From Sphingobium sp. AP50 (GTDB taxonomy: Bacteria > Pseudomonadota > Alphaproteobacteria > Sphingomonadales > Sphingomonadaceae): a stretch of 64,000 nucleotides of DNA. The DNA is taken from assembly GCF_900109095.1 (NCBI RefSeq), contig NZ_FNYZ01000013.1, forward strand, positions 62,001-126,000. Direction: 5' to 3'. The position numbers and the translations under genes were made by a program. Shown here in pieces: positions 1 through 8,563 of the stretch. The notes below the pieces were generated by a model. The model did not search any database, was not told the origin of the DNA, and saw only the letters and a program-made list of their open reading frames with translations. The stretch's first letter is position 1; the number at the start of each line of letters is the position of its first letter.

Positions 1-798
1 CGCGCCCAATACCGGGGGCAGGGCGGTGAGGCCGGGGAAGAGGGTGTTGCGATCATAGAGGGCGACAGAACAGGCGATGGCCAGCGCGCCGCCCCAGGCG
101 ATCAGTTCGCGCAACCAGCGGGGCCGGATCTGCGGCACGGCGCCCAATGCCAGCAGCGCGCCGGCGAATAATTCCCATGCGCGGGTCGGCAGCAGGTAGA
201 AGGTGAAGCCGCTGGTGTCGCGCTGCATCGCGATGGCAAGGACCAGCGATCCGGCGGCGATCCCTGCCACCGCCACCTTGCGCCAATGCGGGGCGAAGCG
301 GGCCAGCAGCATCAGCAGGATCGGGAAGCCGATATAATATTGCTCCTCTACCGCCAGCGACCATGTGTGGAGCAGCGGCTTCACGTCGGCGCCGCCGGAG
401 AAATAGCCGGTGTCGGTGAAGAACCAGAGGTTGGAGGCGAACAGCGTGGCCGCCAGTGCGGATCGTGGCACGCCCTCCAGATCGCCGGGAAGGTAGAGGA
501 AGGCTGCGGCGGCCAGCACGATCAGGATCATCAGCGCCAGCGCCGGCATGATCCGGCGGAAGCGGCGTTCGTAGAAGCGGGCCAGAGAGAAACGGCGCTC
601 ATCCACTTCGCGGGCGATGATGCCGGTGATCAGATAGCCCGATATGACGAAGAAGATATCGACCCCGACATAGCCACCCGAAAAGCCCGGCACATGGGCA
701 TGGAAGAGCAGCACCGGCAGGATAGCGAGCGCGCGCAGCCCATCAATGTCGCGCCGATAGCGAATCTGACTGGTGCTGGGGGTGGCCGGTCCGTGCAT
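1..798 (-). CDS. Acyltransferase 3 family membrane protein, C-terminus cut by window edge
   Basis: The gene runs off the left edge, so only about 266 N-terminal residues are present. Reading the minus strand from an ATG at 798 gives a start with RYRRDIDGLRALAILPVLLFH, followed by a GGYVGVDIFFVISGYLIT motif. This is the hallmark N-terminus of the OafA/YrhL (Acyl_transf_3) family, including the RxxDGLRA signature and first transmembrane helices. These proteins O-acylate cell-surface polysaccharides or lipids at the inner membrane. An in-frame stop lies five codons upstream of the ATG, which supports the start. The family is secure; the substrate cannot be told. Confidence 0.85.
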   Translation of the reverse strand, partial: MHGPATPSTSQIRYRRDIDGLRALAILPVLLFHAHVPGFSGGYVGVDIFFVISGYLITGIIAREVDERRFSLARFYERRFRRIMPALALMILIVLAAAAFLYLPGDLEGVPRSALAATLFASNLWFFTDTGYFSGGADVKPLLHTWSLAVEEQYYIGFPILLMLLARFAPHWRKVAVAGIAAGSLVLAIAMQRDTSGFTFYLLPTRAWELFAGALLALGAVPQIRPRWLRELIAWGGALAIACSVALYDRNTLFPGLTALPPVLGA

Positions 799-867
799 GT
801 CGCTGGCCTAACGCCAAAGCCCTGACATTTGCTTTATCCCCGCGACTCGAATCAGGCCGTCGTCACA

Positions 868-1026
868 TTGACCCTGCGGACCGTTGGAAGGGTGGTTGCA
901 TCTTGTGCAACCATGGTTTCGCCCTTCGCATTTGCGAAAATCCAGCCGGCGAGACAAAAGGGCTGTGCCTTTCAGGCATCCTCTCCTAAAAACTTTCAGG
1001 CTGGTCTTCGGATCAGCCTTTTTTTT
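868..1026 (+). ncRNA. Candidate small RNA ending in an intrinsic terminator
   Basis: The gap 799-1171 has no convincing ORF but holds structure on the plus strand. A -35-like TTGACC (868-873) is followed by hairpin GGTTGCA-N5-TGCAACC (893-911), a small hairpin TTCGCA-TT-TGCGAA and a strong terminator. An RNA starting near 895-905 would be about 125-130 nt, with a pyrimidine-rich CTCTCC segment just before the terminator. The -10 region is weak. No known RNA family is recognised, so this is inferred from structure alone. The rest of the gap up to 1171 holds GC-rich hairpins downstream of fbp. Confidence 0.35.
998..1026 (+). terminator. Rho-independent terminator with UUCG loop
   Basis: AGGCTGGTC, a TTCG tetraloop and GATCAGCCT form a 9-bp stem with one G-U pair, followed directly by eight T residues. 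It points along the plus strand, where no protein gene lies upstream. That is the main reason for suspecting a small RNA here. Confidence 0.8.
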
Positions 1027-1171
1027 GTCGTTTCGATGCGCTAGAAAATACGCGCTGATATCCCGCCAATAAAAAAGTTTCTGGAGAGGAGCCGCCGGTA
1101 AGACCGGCAGGTGGGATATGGCTGGGGGATGGAGCGCTTTTATCGGCGCTCTCCCCCAACTTCTTCTCCAA

Positions 1172-2194
1172 TCAGTTCACCAGCGCTTCCATCTCACGGC
1201 CATAGGCGACGACCGCCTCGACTTCGGCCGTGTCGCCCAGCACCACGCCGACGCGCTGGTGCAGTCCCTTGGCCTGTACATCCATGATCGGCATGAAGCC
1301 GTCGCTCGATGCACCGCCGGCCTGTTCGATCAGATAGCTCATCGGATTGGCTTCATACATCAGGCGCAGCTTGGCCTTGCCCGGCGTGCGGTGATCATAG
1401 GGATAGAGGAAGATGCCACCGCGCTTCAGGATGCGGTGGACGTCCGCCACCATGGAGGCGGTCCAGCGCATATTATAATCCTTGCCGCACGGCCCGGCGG
1501 CTCCGGTTACGCGCTCTTCGACATAGCGGGTGATCGCTGGCGACCATTGGCGGCGGTTGGACATGTTGATGGCGAATTCGCACTTGCCCTGCGGCATCTT
1601 CATGTCCGGATCGGTCATGACCCAGCTGCCGACTTCGCGGTCCAGCGTGAATTCATAGACGCCGGTGCCGACGCTGAGCACCAGGATCGTCTGCGGGCCA
1701 TAGATAGCATAGCCTGCGGCCACCTGCTGGCGCCCGTCCTGAAGGAAATCCTCCTCCGTCACGTCGCGTCCGGCGCAGGCTTCGGGGGCTTTCAGCACCG
1801 AGAAAATGGTGCCGACCGAGAGGTCGACATCGATATTGCTGGACCCGTCGATCGGATCGAACAGCATCAGATACTCGCCCTTGGGATAGCGGTTGGGGAT
1901 GGGATAGAGCGTCTCCATCTCTTCCGACGCCATCGCCGCCAGATGCCCGCCCCATTCATTGGCGTCGAGCAGCAATTCATTGGCGATCACGTCCAGCTTC
2001 TTCTGCACTTCGCCCTGCACATTCTCACTGGTCAGGCTGCCGAGAACCTCGCCCAGTGCACCCTTGCCGACGGCATGGCTGATCGTCTTGCAGGCGCGGG
2101 CGACGGTTTCGATCAGCAGGCGCAGTTCGCCGGGCAGGGCATTATGTTCGCGCTGCTGTTCGATCAGGAAGCGGGTGAGGGTGGTTCGAGCCAT
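1172..2194 (-). CDS. fbp: Class I fructose-1,6-bisphosphatase
   Basis: The 340-residue protein hydrolyses fructose 1,6-bisphosphate to fructose 6-phosphate, the committed step of gluconeogenesis, in the cytoplasm. The metal-binding signature DPIDGSSN lies at residues 113-120, with the acidic pair EE at 91-92 just before it. The ATG at 2194 opens MARTTLTRFL, a normal class I Fbp N-terminus; an in-frame extension upstream is antisense to the TerC gene and is not used. It is transcribed divergently from the TerC gene across about 220 bp. Length and motifs match the family fully. Confidence 0.95.
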   Translation of the reverse strand: MARTTLTRFLIEQQREHNALPGELRLLIETVARACKTISHAVGKGALGEVLGSLTSENVQGEVQKKLDVIANELLLDANEWGGHLAAMASEEMETLYPIPNRYPKGEYLMLFDPIDGSSNIDVDLSVGTIFSVLKAPEACAGRDVTEEDFLQDGRQQVAAGYAIYGPQTILVLSVGTGVYEFTLDREVGSWVMTDPDMKMPQGKCEFAINMSNRRQWSPAITRYVEERVTGAAGPCGKDYNMRWTASMVADVHRILKRGGIFLYPYDHRTPGKAKLRLMYEANPMSYLIEQAGGASSDGFMPIMDVQAKGLHQRVGVVLGDTAEVEAVVAYGREMEALVN

Positions 2195-2416
2195 GAAACG
2201 CCTTTCGCGAAAGGATCGGGGATCGCGGCCGGGCGGCCGGATCGGAAAAAGAGGATGCCGCATCTTCGCTAAGGGACTGGAAAGCCCTAGTCCAGCCGGA
2301 CGCGACGTCCCGCTGTCTCTTGTTAGCGTTGTCATGTTACAAAGCATGTATGGTGGAACCCGGCGGCCTGCTTCCCGTTGCGCAGCCGTGCCGAACGGCG
2401 GCATAAGAGGAGCATC

Positions 2417-3202
2417 ATGGACAGTCTGATTACCGCTTTCACCGACCCTACAGCCCTTGCCGCGCTGATCGCGCTGGTGGTGATGGAGGTGGTACTGGGC
2501 ATCGACAATCTCGTCTTCATCTCCATCTTGACCAACAAGCTGCCCGAGGCGCAGCGGCCCAAGGCGCGCAAGATCGGCATCGGCCTCGCGTTGGCGATGC
2601 GGCTGGTGCTGCTGTCGATGATCGCGTGGATCGTGGGGCTGACCCAACCGGTGTTCGACCTCGGCTTTTCCGGCCCGCTCGATGCGCATGGGGCGCCGAC
2701 CTTCGAAACGCAATTTTCCTGGCGTGACATGATCCTGATCGGTGGCGGCCTGTTCCTGATCTGGAAGGCGACCAAGGAAATTCATCACAGCGTCGATCCG
2801 GCGCCGGGTGACGGCGTGCTGGGCAAGAAGGGCGTCGCGACGATCGGCTTCGGCGCGGCGATCGTGCAGATCATCCTGCTCGACATGATCTTTTCGCTCG
2901 ATTCGATCCTGACGGCGGTGGGCATGACGGACAATCTGGCAGTCATGTATATCGCCGTGATCGTGGCCGTGACGGTGATGCTGATCGCCGCCGACCCGCT
3001 CGCCAATTTCATCGCCCGCAATCCGACCGTGGTGATGCTGGCGCTGGGCTTCCTGCTGATGATCGGCGCGGTGCTGATCGCCGATGGCTTTGGCGTGCAT
3101 GTACCCAAGGGCTATATCTACGCGGCGATGGCGTTCTCGACGCTGGTGGAGTGCCTCAACATCTTCGCGCGCCGGGCGCAGGCGCGCAAGGGCGCGGAAT
3201 AG
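2417..3202 (+). CDS. TerC-family integral membrane protein
   Basis: The 261-residue protein is strongly hydrophobic, with about seven predicted membrane helices. The N-terminal VVLGIDNLVFI motif and the LDMIFSLDSI repeat carry the acidic residues typical of the TerC/YgdQ/YoaE family. Family members are linked to tellurite resistance and, in some bacteria, to manganese export. A GAGG ribosome site precedes the ATG at 2417; a longer in-frame start at 2378 lacks one. It stands alone, divergent from fbp. The substrate is not known, although metal-ion handling is the best guess. Confidence 0.88.
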   Translation: MDSLITAFTDPTALAALIALVVMEVVLGIDNLVFISILTNKLPEAQRPKARKIGIGLALAMRLVLLSMIAWIVGLTQPVFDLGFSGPLDAHGAPTFETQFSWRDMILIGGGLFLIWKATKEIHHSVDPAPGDGVLGKKGVATIGFGAAIVQIILLDMIFSLDSILTAVGMTDNLAVMYIAVIVAVTVMLIAADPLANFIARNPTVVMLALGFLLMIGAVLIADGFGVHVPKGYIYAAMAFSTLVECLNIFARRAQARKGAE

Positions 3203-3419
3203 GGCGGTAGGCTGGCGCGGGGCGCGCGGCAGGGTCACGGCCCGAAGTTCACAATGTCGTCGGCTGTTTTGGGCGCGAAGCGTCCCCGAAGCGCTCGCAA
3301 CGCGCCTGTGAAGCGTCTCGGATGCGTCACCGGGGGCAGGATCGGGTTCACGACTGCGCGCCTGCCGCGCGTCTGTGGCGCGTTGCCTTTCGAGGTGGGT
3401 GGGCGTGCAGGGTGGCGGT

Positions 3420-3443
3420 TGTTCCATCCATCAGGATAGATCA
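3420..3443 (-). repeat. 24-bp element, copy 1 (shared with 63166-63189)
   Basis: The minus strand here reads TGATCTATCCTGATGGATGG followed by AACA, identical over 24 bp to the plus strand at 63166-63189. In both places it contains the ATG of an ORF beginning MEQ. At this copy the downstream ORF is not convincing. The gap 3203-3614 holds no clear gene, only this element and a perfect palindrome next to it. Confidence 0.7.
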
Positions 3444-3449
3444 GAGATT

Positions 3450-3474
3450 ATCCAACATGGAAAGCATGTTGGAT
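3450..3474. repeat. Perfect inverted repeat, 10-bp arms
   Basis: ATCCAACATG and CATGTTGGAT are separated by GAAAG. There is no T-tract after it, so it looks more like a protein-binding operator or a cruciform than a terminator. It lies six bases from the 24-bp repeat and about 140 bp before the atypical gene at 3615. Confidence 0.6.
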
Positions 3475-3614
3475 CTGGGATGAGGAGCGGGTGGCAGACG
3501 GTCTGGAGGCGACCATTTTATGCCGGTTCTGCGCTACCAACATCTTCTCGAAACCTGACATTCACCAAGCTATGGGAAATGAGGGGTAATGAACGGTAGT
3601 CGATGGAGTTGACT

Positions 3615-3953
3615 ATGGATCGTGGTATCATTGATGCGACCAACGAACAGATCATCGGATATATCGATGATTGCTCACCCGTCGAACCTCACCCCATTGA
3701 GGTAAATCTGCACTTCGAAAATGCTGAAGAAGCTATCGCAATGGTCGAAGCCCTTGCTCAATTGCTACGCGACACAAAAAAGCAGTTCATAACGGACATT
3801 CAGCAGGCTTTATCTACCACGGCTTTGGATAGAGCATATGTTTTCAAGCATTCTTTATCTCTTCAGGACGCGTTGATGGTATCCATTGAAAAACATGATT
3901 TGGGCCGCTGGGGCAAAATGCGCCAGTTCGATCACTACACCAGTCAGGCGTGA
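3615..3953 (+). CDS. Hypothetical protein of atypical composition
   Basis: The 112-residue acidic soluble protein starts MDRGIIDATNEQIIGYIDDC and has no recognised domain. Composition is clearly lower in GC than its neighbours, with A/T-ending codons, which suggests recent transfer. GGAG at 3605-3608 lies six bases before the ATG at 3615, so I prefer this start to the in-frame ATG at 3603. The C-terminus ends GKMRQFDHYTSQA. It could be an orphan immunity-type or phage-derived protein, but nothing in the sequence proves that. Confidence 0.65.
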   Translation: MDRGIIDATNEQIIGYIDDCSPVEPHPIEVNLHFENAEEAIAMVEALAQLLRDTKKQFITDIQQALSTTALDRAYVFKHSLSLQDALMVSIEKHDLGRWGKMRQFDHYTSQA

Positions 3954-4002
3954 TTACCGGCGGCTACGCTGCTAACCCGCCAGTCCGCAATCCACCCATT
4001 TT

Positions 4003-4114
4003 CGTCATTCCCGCGACCCGAAGGGCGGCCGCAGGCCAACGCGGGAACCCATCTCCCAACCTCTCAACAAGGTGAAAGGGCGAGAGATGGATCCCCGCCT
4101 GCGCGGGGATGACG
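4003..4114. repeat. REP-like palindromic element, CGTCATTCCCGCG family
   Basis: CGTCATTCCCGCG at the left and CGCGGGGATGACG at the right form complementary ends, with an inner pair CCATCTC/GAGATGG. A short relative is at 63080-63106. Such elements are typical intergenic palindromes; no gene is seen between 3954 and 4233. Confidence 0.75.
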
Positions 4115-4233
4115 GTGTAGGGATGATGCGTTTGCTAACCACCCATCCTGGTAGTCATGGAAATGTGGTTGATTGCACCCTGTCCCGGAAGATGCGACAG
4201 GCCGGCGCGACCATCAACGCAGGACCATCATCT

Positions 4234-4572
4234 ATGTCGGCACCGATCCAGCCCACCGCCAGTTTCAAGGAAAATCTCTCGCTCTTGCCGTCGATCGACG
4301 GGGTGCAGCGCATCGACCTGATCGACGCTGCCGGGATGATCGTCGCCACGATCGAGAACCAGCCGGGCAAGCAGGGATCGCTGGCGCTCTATCATTATCT
4401 GGCGCAGCAGTTCGGCGCGCTGGACAAGGCGGCGGCTGTGCATGGGCTGGAGGTGTTTGCCGAACATGTGCCCGATGCCCGCAACCGTCCGGGTGCGCAT
4501 CCCAATGTCGACCGGCTGATCGCAATCGCGGATGGCGGCGAAGCGCTGACTATCGCAGTTATTGCCGCCTGA
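4234..4572 (+). CDS. DUF2322 family protein
   Basis: The 112-residue cytoplasmic protein begins MSAPIQPTASFKENLSLLPS. The conserved stretches QPGKQGSLALYHYLAQQFG and RPGAHPNVDRLIAIA resemble DUF2322 from memory; no function is established for that family. AGGA lies nine bases before the ATG at 4234. An in-frame extension back to 4072 runs through the palindromic repeat and is rejected. A bidirectional terminator follows, shared with aroG. Membership is from recall, so confidence is moderate. Confidence 0.65.
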   Translation: MSAPIQPTASFKENLSLLPSIDGVQRIDLIDAAGMIVATIENQPGKQGSLALYHYLAQQFGALDKAAAVHGLEVFAEHVPDARNRPGAHPNVDRLIAIADGGEALTIAVIAA

Positions 4573-4590
4573 TCTGGCGGGTCCGAAACG

Positions 4591-4626
4591 AAAAGGGGGC
4601 GGGATCATGCGATCCCGCCCCCTTTT
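4591..4626. terminator. Bidirectional intrinsic terminator
   Basis: A perfect 16-bp stem (AAAAGGGGGCGGGATC, loop ATGC, then its complement) has A residues on one side and T residues on the other. It works for either strand and separates the convergent DUF2322 and aroG genes. Confidence 0.9.
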
Positions 4627-4645
4627 CTAAGTTCTGACGCGCCGG

Positions 4646-6016
4646 TCAGGCCGCGGCGCGGCGTTCCTTCAATTCCTCGTTCAGCATTTCGGCCAGCAGG
4701 AAAGCCAGCTCCAGGCTCTGCGCCGCGTTGAGGCGCGGATCGCAATGGGTGTGGTAGCGATCGGCGAGGCCCTCGTCGGTGATGGCGATGGCGCCGCCGG
4801 TGCATTCCGTGACGTTCTGCCCGGTCATCTCCGCATGGATGCCGCCGCCGAAGCTGCCTTCCGCGCGATGCACGGCGAAGAAGCCGCGCACTTCAGCCAG
4901 GATGCGGTCGAACGGGCGGGTCTTGTAGCCATTGGCCGCCTTGATGACATTGCCGTGCATCGGGTCGCAGGACCAGATGACCGGATGACCTTCCCGCATC
5001 ACCGCGCGCACCAGCTTGGGCAGGCCGGCCTCGATCTTGTCATGGCCGTAACGGGTGATGAGCGTGATGCGCCCGGCTTCCCGCTTCGGGTTCAGCGTGT
5101 CGAGCAGGCGCAGCAGGGCGTCCGGCTCCAGCGACGGACCGCACTTCAGGCCGATCGGGTTACCGATGCCGCGCAGATATTCGACATGGGCCGACCCTTC
5201 GAACCGGGTGCGGTCGCCGATCCACAGCATGTGGGCCGAGGTGTCGTACCAGTCGCCGGTCAGGCTGTCCTGACGGGTCAGCGCCTGTTCGAACGGCAGC
5301 AGCAGCGCTTCATGGCTGGTGTAGAAGCTTGTCCCGCCAAGCTGCGGTACGCTTTCCGCGTCCAGGCCGCAGGCGCGCATGAAGTCGAGCGCCTGACCGA
5401 TCTGGTCGGCCATCGCTTCAAACTTTGCTGCCCAAGGGCTACGGCCCATGAAATCGAGCATCCAGCCATGGACGCGATCGAGCGATGCATAGCCGCCGGT
5501 CGAGAAGGCGCGCACCAGATTGAGCGTCGCCGCCGACTGGTTATAGGCCTGCACCATGCGCTGCGGGTTCGGTTCGCGGGCTTCGGGCGTGAAGGCGATG
5601 TCGTTGACATTGTCGCCGCGATAGCTGGGCAGTTCCACGCCGCCGATCGTCTCGGTATCGGCCGAGCGGGGCTTGGCGAACTGACCCGCCATGCGGCCGA
5701 CCTTCACCACCGGCAGTTTCGACGCGAAGGTGAGCACCACCGCCATCTGGAGCAGCACGCGGAACGTGTCGCGGATATTGTTGGGATGGAACTCCGCGAA
5801 GCTCTCGGCGCAGTCGCCGCCTTGCAGCAGGAAAGCCTCGCCGGTCACGACCTTGGCGAGATCCGCCTTCAGATTCCGTGCCTCGCCCGCAAAGACGAGG
5901 GGCGGAAACTGGCCAAGCTGGGCCTCTACCGACGCCAGAGCGTCTGCATCCCGATAAAAGGGCATCTGGATGCCCTTATGCTCCCGCCAGCTTTCCGGCG
6001 TCCACTTCGCCGCCAC
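4646..6016 (-). CDS. aroG: Class II (plant-type) DAHP synthase
   Basis: The enzyme condenses phosphoenolpyruvate and erythrose 4-phosphate to 3-deoxy-D-arabino-heptulosonate 7-phosphate, the first step of the shikimate pathway. The 456-residue product carries QGGDCAE near residues 65-71, VGRMAGQFAKPRS, and WSCDPMHGN. All are class II signatures. I chose the GTG at 6016 because AGGAG sits seven bases before it; two upstream ATG codons in frame (6055, 6034) have no ribosome site. Its symbol varies between genomes (aroG or aroF). It is monocistronic, ending at the bidirectional terminator. Confidence 0.93.
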   Translation of the reverse strand: MAAKWTPESWREHKGIQMPFYRDADALASVEAQLGQFPPLVFAGEARNLKADLAKVVTGEAFLLQGGDCAESFAEFHPNNIRDTFRVLLQMAVVLTFASKLPVVKVGRMAGQFAKPRSADTETIGGVELPSYRGDNVNDIAFTPEAREPNPQRMVQAYNQSAATLNLVRAFSTGGYASLDRVHGWMLDFMGRSPWAAKFEAMADQIGQALDFMRACGLDAESVPQLGGTSFYTSHEALLLPFEQALTRQDSLTGDWYDTSAHMLWIGDRTRFEGSAHVEYLRGIGNPIGLKCGPSLEPDALLRLLDTLNPKREAGRITLITRYGHDKIEAGLPKLVRAVMREGHPVIWSCDPMHGNVIKAANGYKTRPFDRILAEVRGFFAVHRAEGSFGGGIHAEMTGQNVTECTGGAIAITDEGLADRYHTHCDPRLNAAQSLELAFLLAEMLNEELKERRAAA

Positions 6017-6158
6017 GTCGAGTCTCCTTCGCATCTGATAAAATAGGGGGCGCACCTACGCTTTCGCAGTGGCCAAGGCAAGTTTATAGCGGTCTGACTG
6101 CTGCTTCGCGCAATGATTTGTCCCGATCAGCCTGATCGATCTGCTCTATTTCCGGCGC

Positions 6159-6509
6159 TTACTTCTGACAGGGCCAGCGTTCGTTGAGCGAGACGCTGAC
6201 GAGGACGGAGGCGGGGGCGCTGCGCTGATCGGGCCAGCGTTCCAGATAGGCGATTACGGTGCGCCGGGCGTCGTCGGCGCTCATGCGGTCGGGCCAGCAG
6301 ACCGGGCGGGCGCGGCCGATGAACATGTCCTTGCGGATGCCGTCCACCACGCCGACGATATAAGCGGTGCAGGCGAGCGCATATTCAGGCGCCTTGTTGC
6401 GGCATTTGGCCAGCAGGGTGGCGCCGGTTTCGAACATATAGGCCTGCGCCGCGACCGGGGCGGGGCTGGTGGCGATGACCAGAGCGGCGGAGAGGAGGAT
6501 AAGGCGCAT
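6159..6509 (-). CDS. Secreted Rap1a/Tai-like protein
   Basis: The 116-residue precursor has a clear signal peptide (MRLILLSAALVIATSPAPVAAQA) and a small Cys-containing domain with ACTAYIVGVVDGI and RPVCWPD. These fit the Rap1a/Tai domain, first known from periplasmic immunity proteins of type VI amidase effectors but also widespread in stand-alone proteins. No type VI system or amidase is nearby, so an immunity role is not supported here. Cysteines could form disulphides in the periplasm. Confidence 0.7.
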   Translation of the reverse strand: MRLILLSAALVIATSPAPVAAQAYMFETGATLLAKCRNKAPEYALACTAYIVGVVDGIRKDMFIGRARPVCWPDRMSADDARRTVIAYLERWPDQRSAPASVLVSVSLNERWPCQK

Positions 6510-6528
6510 GAGATATTGCTACATCAAG

Positions 6529-6643
6529 CCGTTCGTCCTGAGTAGCCGCTGAGCGAAGTCGAAGCGGCGTATCGAAGGATGGGTCACGCCAGACCCTTCG
6601 ATACGGGCCTTCGACAAGCTCAGTCCCTACTCAGGGCGAACGG
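6529..6643. repeat. Palindromic repeat, CCGTTCGTCCTGAGTAG family, copy 1
   Basis: The ends CCGTTCGTCCTGAGTAG and CTACTCAGGGCGAACGG are near-complementary and enclose inner pairs such as GTATCGAAGG/CCTTCGATAC. Related copies are at 43772-43927 and 45165-45333. Confidence 0.85.
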
Positions 6644-6684
6644 ATCAGGTTTAATGCACGATGCTCGAACAGGGGTTTTAGTTC

Positions 6685-7929
6685 TCAATCCTTCCGCTTC
6701 GCCGTGAAGCTGAAGGTGACGGCGACCTGCGGGGTGAGGCCGGTGCTGCTGTCGCCATTGCCCACGCCAAAGGCGCTGCGGGCGACGGTGGCGCTGCCCG
6801 TCACCGTGCGGGCGGCATCCTTGCCGGACAGGGTGAAGCGGATCGTCTGCGGCTTCGACACGCCCTTGAGCGTCAGGGTGCCACGGGCGCGATAGCTGTT
6901 CGGGCCGGTCGCTTCCGCACCGCTGGCGGTGAAGGTGGCGGTGGGGTGGGCGGCGCTGCCGAAAAATTCGTCGCCGGGCAGCATGCCATCCTTATAGGCG
7001 TCACCCACGCTGGCCGATGCCATGTCGATCGTCACCTTGATCATAGCGCTGGCGGGATGCTCCGGGTCCATGGCGATCTGTGCGGTCCATTTGGAAAAGC
7101 TGCCGCTGATCGTATCGCCATCATTGCCGACCGAAAAGCCGATGCGGCCGCCGGGCTGCACGGTCCAGGCGGGTGGTGGGCCGACGGGTTCCTCTTCGGC
7201 GACGGCCGCCTGCGTTGCGTTGGTGGCCGCGTTGTCGACCGGGGCAGCGGCGTTGACTGCTTCCGCGACATTCGCGGCTTCGGTTTCGTTGTCTACCTCT
7301 GTGGCTACTGGCGCCGGAGCGGCGGGTGCCTGTGGCGCGGGCAGGATCGCGCGGCCGGCGACGAAGCCCAGCAGGATGAGCGCGGGCAGGGCGACCAGCA
7401 ATATAGGCGAGCGACCCGGCACCATTCGCCAGATCAGCCCATCACCCATCATGACATGGTGGCGCAGCGCCCCCGCGACATGGAGCAGGAACAAGGCGAT
7501 GCCCAGCCAGGCGATCAGGCCATGGCCATTTTCCGCCAGCGCGTGGACGGCGGCGGGCAGCGGCAGATGGGGCAAAGGCAGCAGGCCGAAGAGCAGGGTC
7601 GGCACCTTGACCTTAGCGGTCGATACCAGCGCCCATCCGGTCAGCGGCGCGCCCAGCATGAAGGCATAGAGGCCGACATGCACGGCGGAGGCCAGCGCAC
7701 CCTGCCAGCCGCCTTCCAGCTTGGCCGGGCGGGGCTTCCAGTAGCGGATGGCGATGCGGGCGATGGTCAGCGCCAGGATCAGCATGCCGACCGACTTGTG
7801 CCATTGATAGAGGTGGAAGCCATGCGCGCCCAGCCCCTCCAGCGCCCAACCGACGGCGATCTGGAAGGCGAGCAGGGCGGCGATCGCCCAGTGCAAGGTG
7901 ATGGCGGCAAGGCTGTAACGCTGCGGCAT
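6685..7929 (-). CDS. Cytochrome b561 - YceI domain fusion protein
   Basis: The 414-residue protein joins two modules. Residues 1-190 form a four-helix di-haem cytochrome b561 (histidines in LHW, QWH, GLIAWL and the last helix region). After a low-complexity Ala/Pro/Glu linker (about 205-250), residues 255-414 form a YceI-like lipocalin-fold domain (GRIGFSVGNDGDTISGSF ... TLKGVSKPQTIRFTLSG). b561 proteins move electrons across the inner membrane; YceI domains bind isoprenoids such as ubiquinone in the periplasm. Fusion therefore suggests a quinone-linked periplasmic redox role. AAGGA before the ATG at 7929 supports that start over 7947. Confidence 0.87.
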   Translation of the reverse strand: MPQRYSLAAITLHWAIAALLAFQIAVGWALEGLGAHGFHLYQWHKSVGMLILALTIARIAIRYWKPRPAKLEGGWQGALASAVHVGLYAFMLGAPLTGWALVSTAKVKVPTLLFGLLPLPHLPLPAAVHALAENGHGLIAWLGIALFLLHVAGALRHHVMMGDGLIWRMVPGRSPILLVALPALILLGFVAGRAILPAPQAPAAPAPVATEVDNETEAANVAEAVNAAAPVDNAATNATQAAVAEEEPVGPPPAWTVQPGGRIGFSVGNDGDTISGSFSKWTAQIAMDPEHPASAMIKVTIDMASASVGDAYKDGMLPGDEFFGSAAHPTATFTASGAEATGPNSYRARGTLTLKGVSKPQTIRFTLSGKDAARTVTGSATVARSAFGVGNGDSSTGLTPQVAVTFSFTAKRKD

Positions 7930-8119
7930 GGGATATCCTTGGGTCATGTCGCGGGCGAAATTAAGTCTGGCGCGCGATGCTGTCCATGATCACAAGTCGA
8001 AACGCATTGTTGCCCATGTGTCCAAAAGGCCGCAGTTTCGTCATTTTTCTGCGACCAATTGCATCGCTGGCCATGATGGCTATGGCAATATGACAGAAAA
8101 TTCCAAAGGAAAACAGGAC

Positions 8120-8563
8120 ATGGCCAAACCCGAATCCTGGCGTCTGAACCCCGAAGCCTATCGCTTCGTGACCAGCATCGACACGCGGTTCCAGGATCTG
8201 GATACCATGGGCCACATTAATAATGTGGCGATTTCCGGCATTTTCGAAACCGCGCGCATCCGCTTCCACCATCATATGGGCCGCCATCCGCAGGAACAGG
8301 GCGTGCGCTGGCTGGTGGCCAATGTGAACCTGAACTTCGTGGAGGAATCGCATTTCCCCTATCCGTTCGAGGTCCATTGCGCGATCGGCCATATCGGTCG
8401 CACCAGCTGGACGATCAGCTCGGCCGGTTTCCAGAAGGGCGTGTGCGTCGCCACCTGCGACACCACTGTCGTCACGCACGGGGCCGAAGGGCGCCGCGTT
8501 ATTGACGAGACGCTGCGCGAGGCGATGGAACTGAATTTCCTGCGGATGCCTGAGACAGCCTAA
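8120..8563 (+). CDS. Acyl-CoA thioesterase, 4-hydroxybenzoyl-CoA type hotdog fold
   Basis: The 147-residue hotdog-fold protein contains RFQDLDTMGHINNVAISG at about residues 22-40, the usual catalytic Asp and helix region of FcbC-type thioesterases. It is expected to hydrolyse an acyl-CoA in the cytoplasm; the substrate is unknown. AAAGGA lies upstream of the ATG at 8120; an ATG at 8090 (MTENSKGKQD) is the alternative. It converges with the DUF983 gene and their stop codons overlap. Confidence 0.82.
   Translation: MAKPESWRLNPEAYRFVTSIDTRFQDLDTMGHINNVAISGIFETARIRFHHHMGRHPQEQGVRWLVANVNLNFVEESHFPYPFEVHCAIGHIGRTSWTISSAGFQKGVCVATCDTTVVTHGAEGRRVIDETLREAMELNFLRMPETA

Noticed and set aside
2378..3427. 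Large minus-strand frame continuing upstream of fbp across the TerC gene
   Set aside because: It is antisense to a clear membrane protein gene, has an Arg/His-rich composition typical of shadow frames, and fbp has a normal start at 2194.
4003..4114. CRISPR-like repeats
   Set aside because: No regular direct repeat-spacer pattern was found; repeats in the window are palindromic elements with variable loops.
6159..6509. Type VI secretion immunity gene
   Set aside because: The Rap1a/Tai-like fold alone is not enough; no effector amidase or secretion gene is near.
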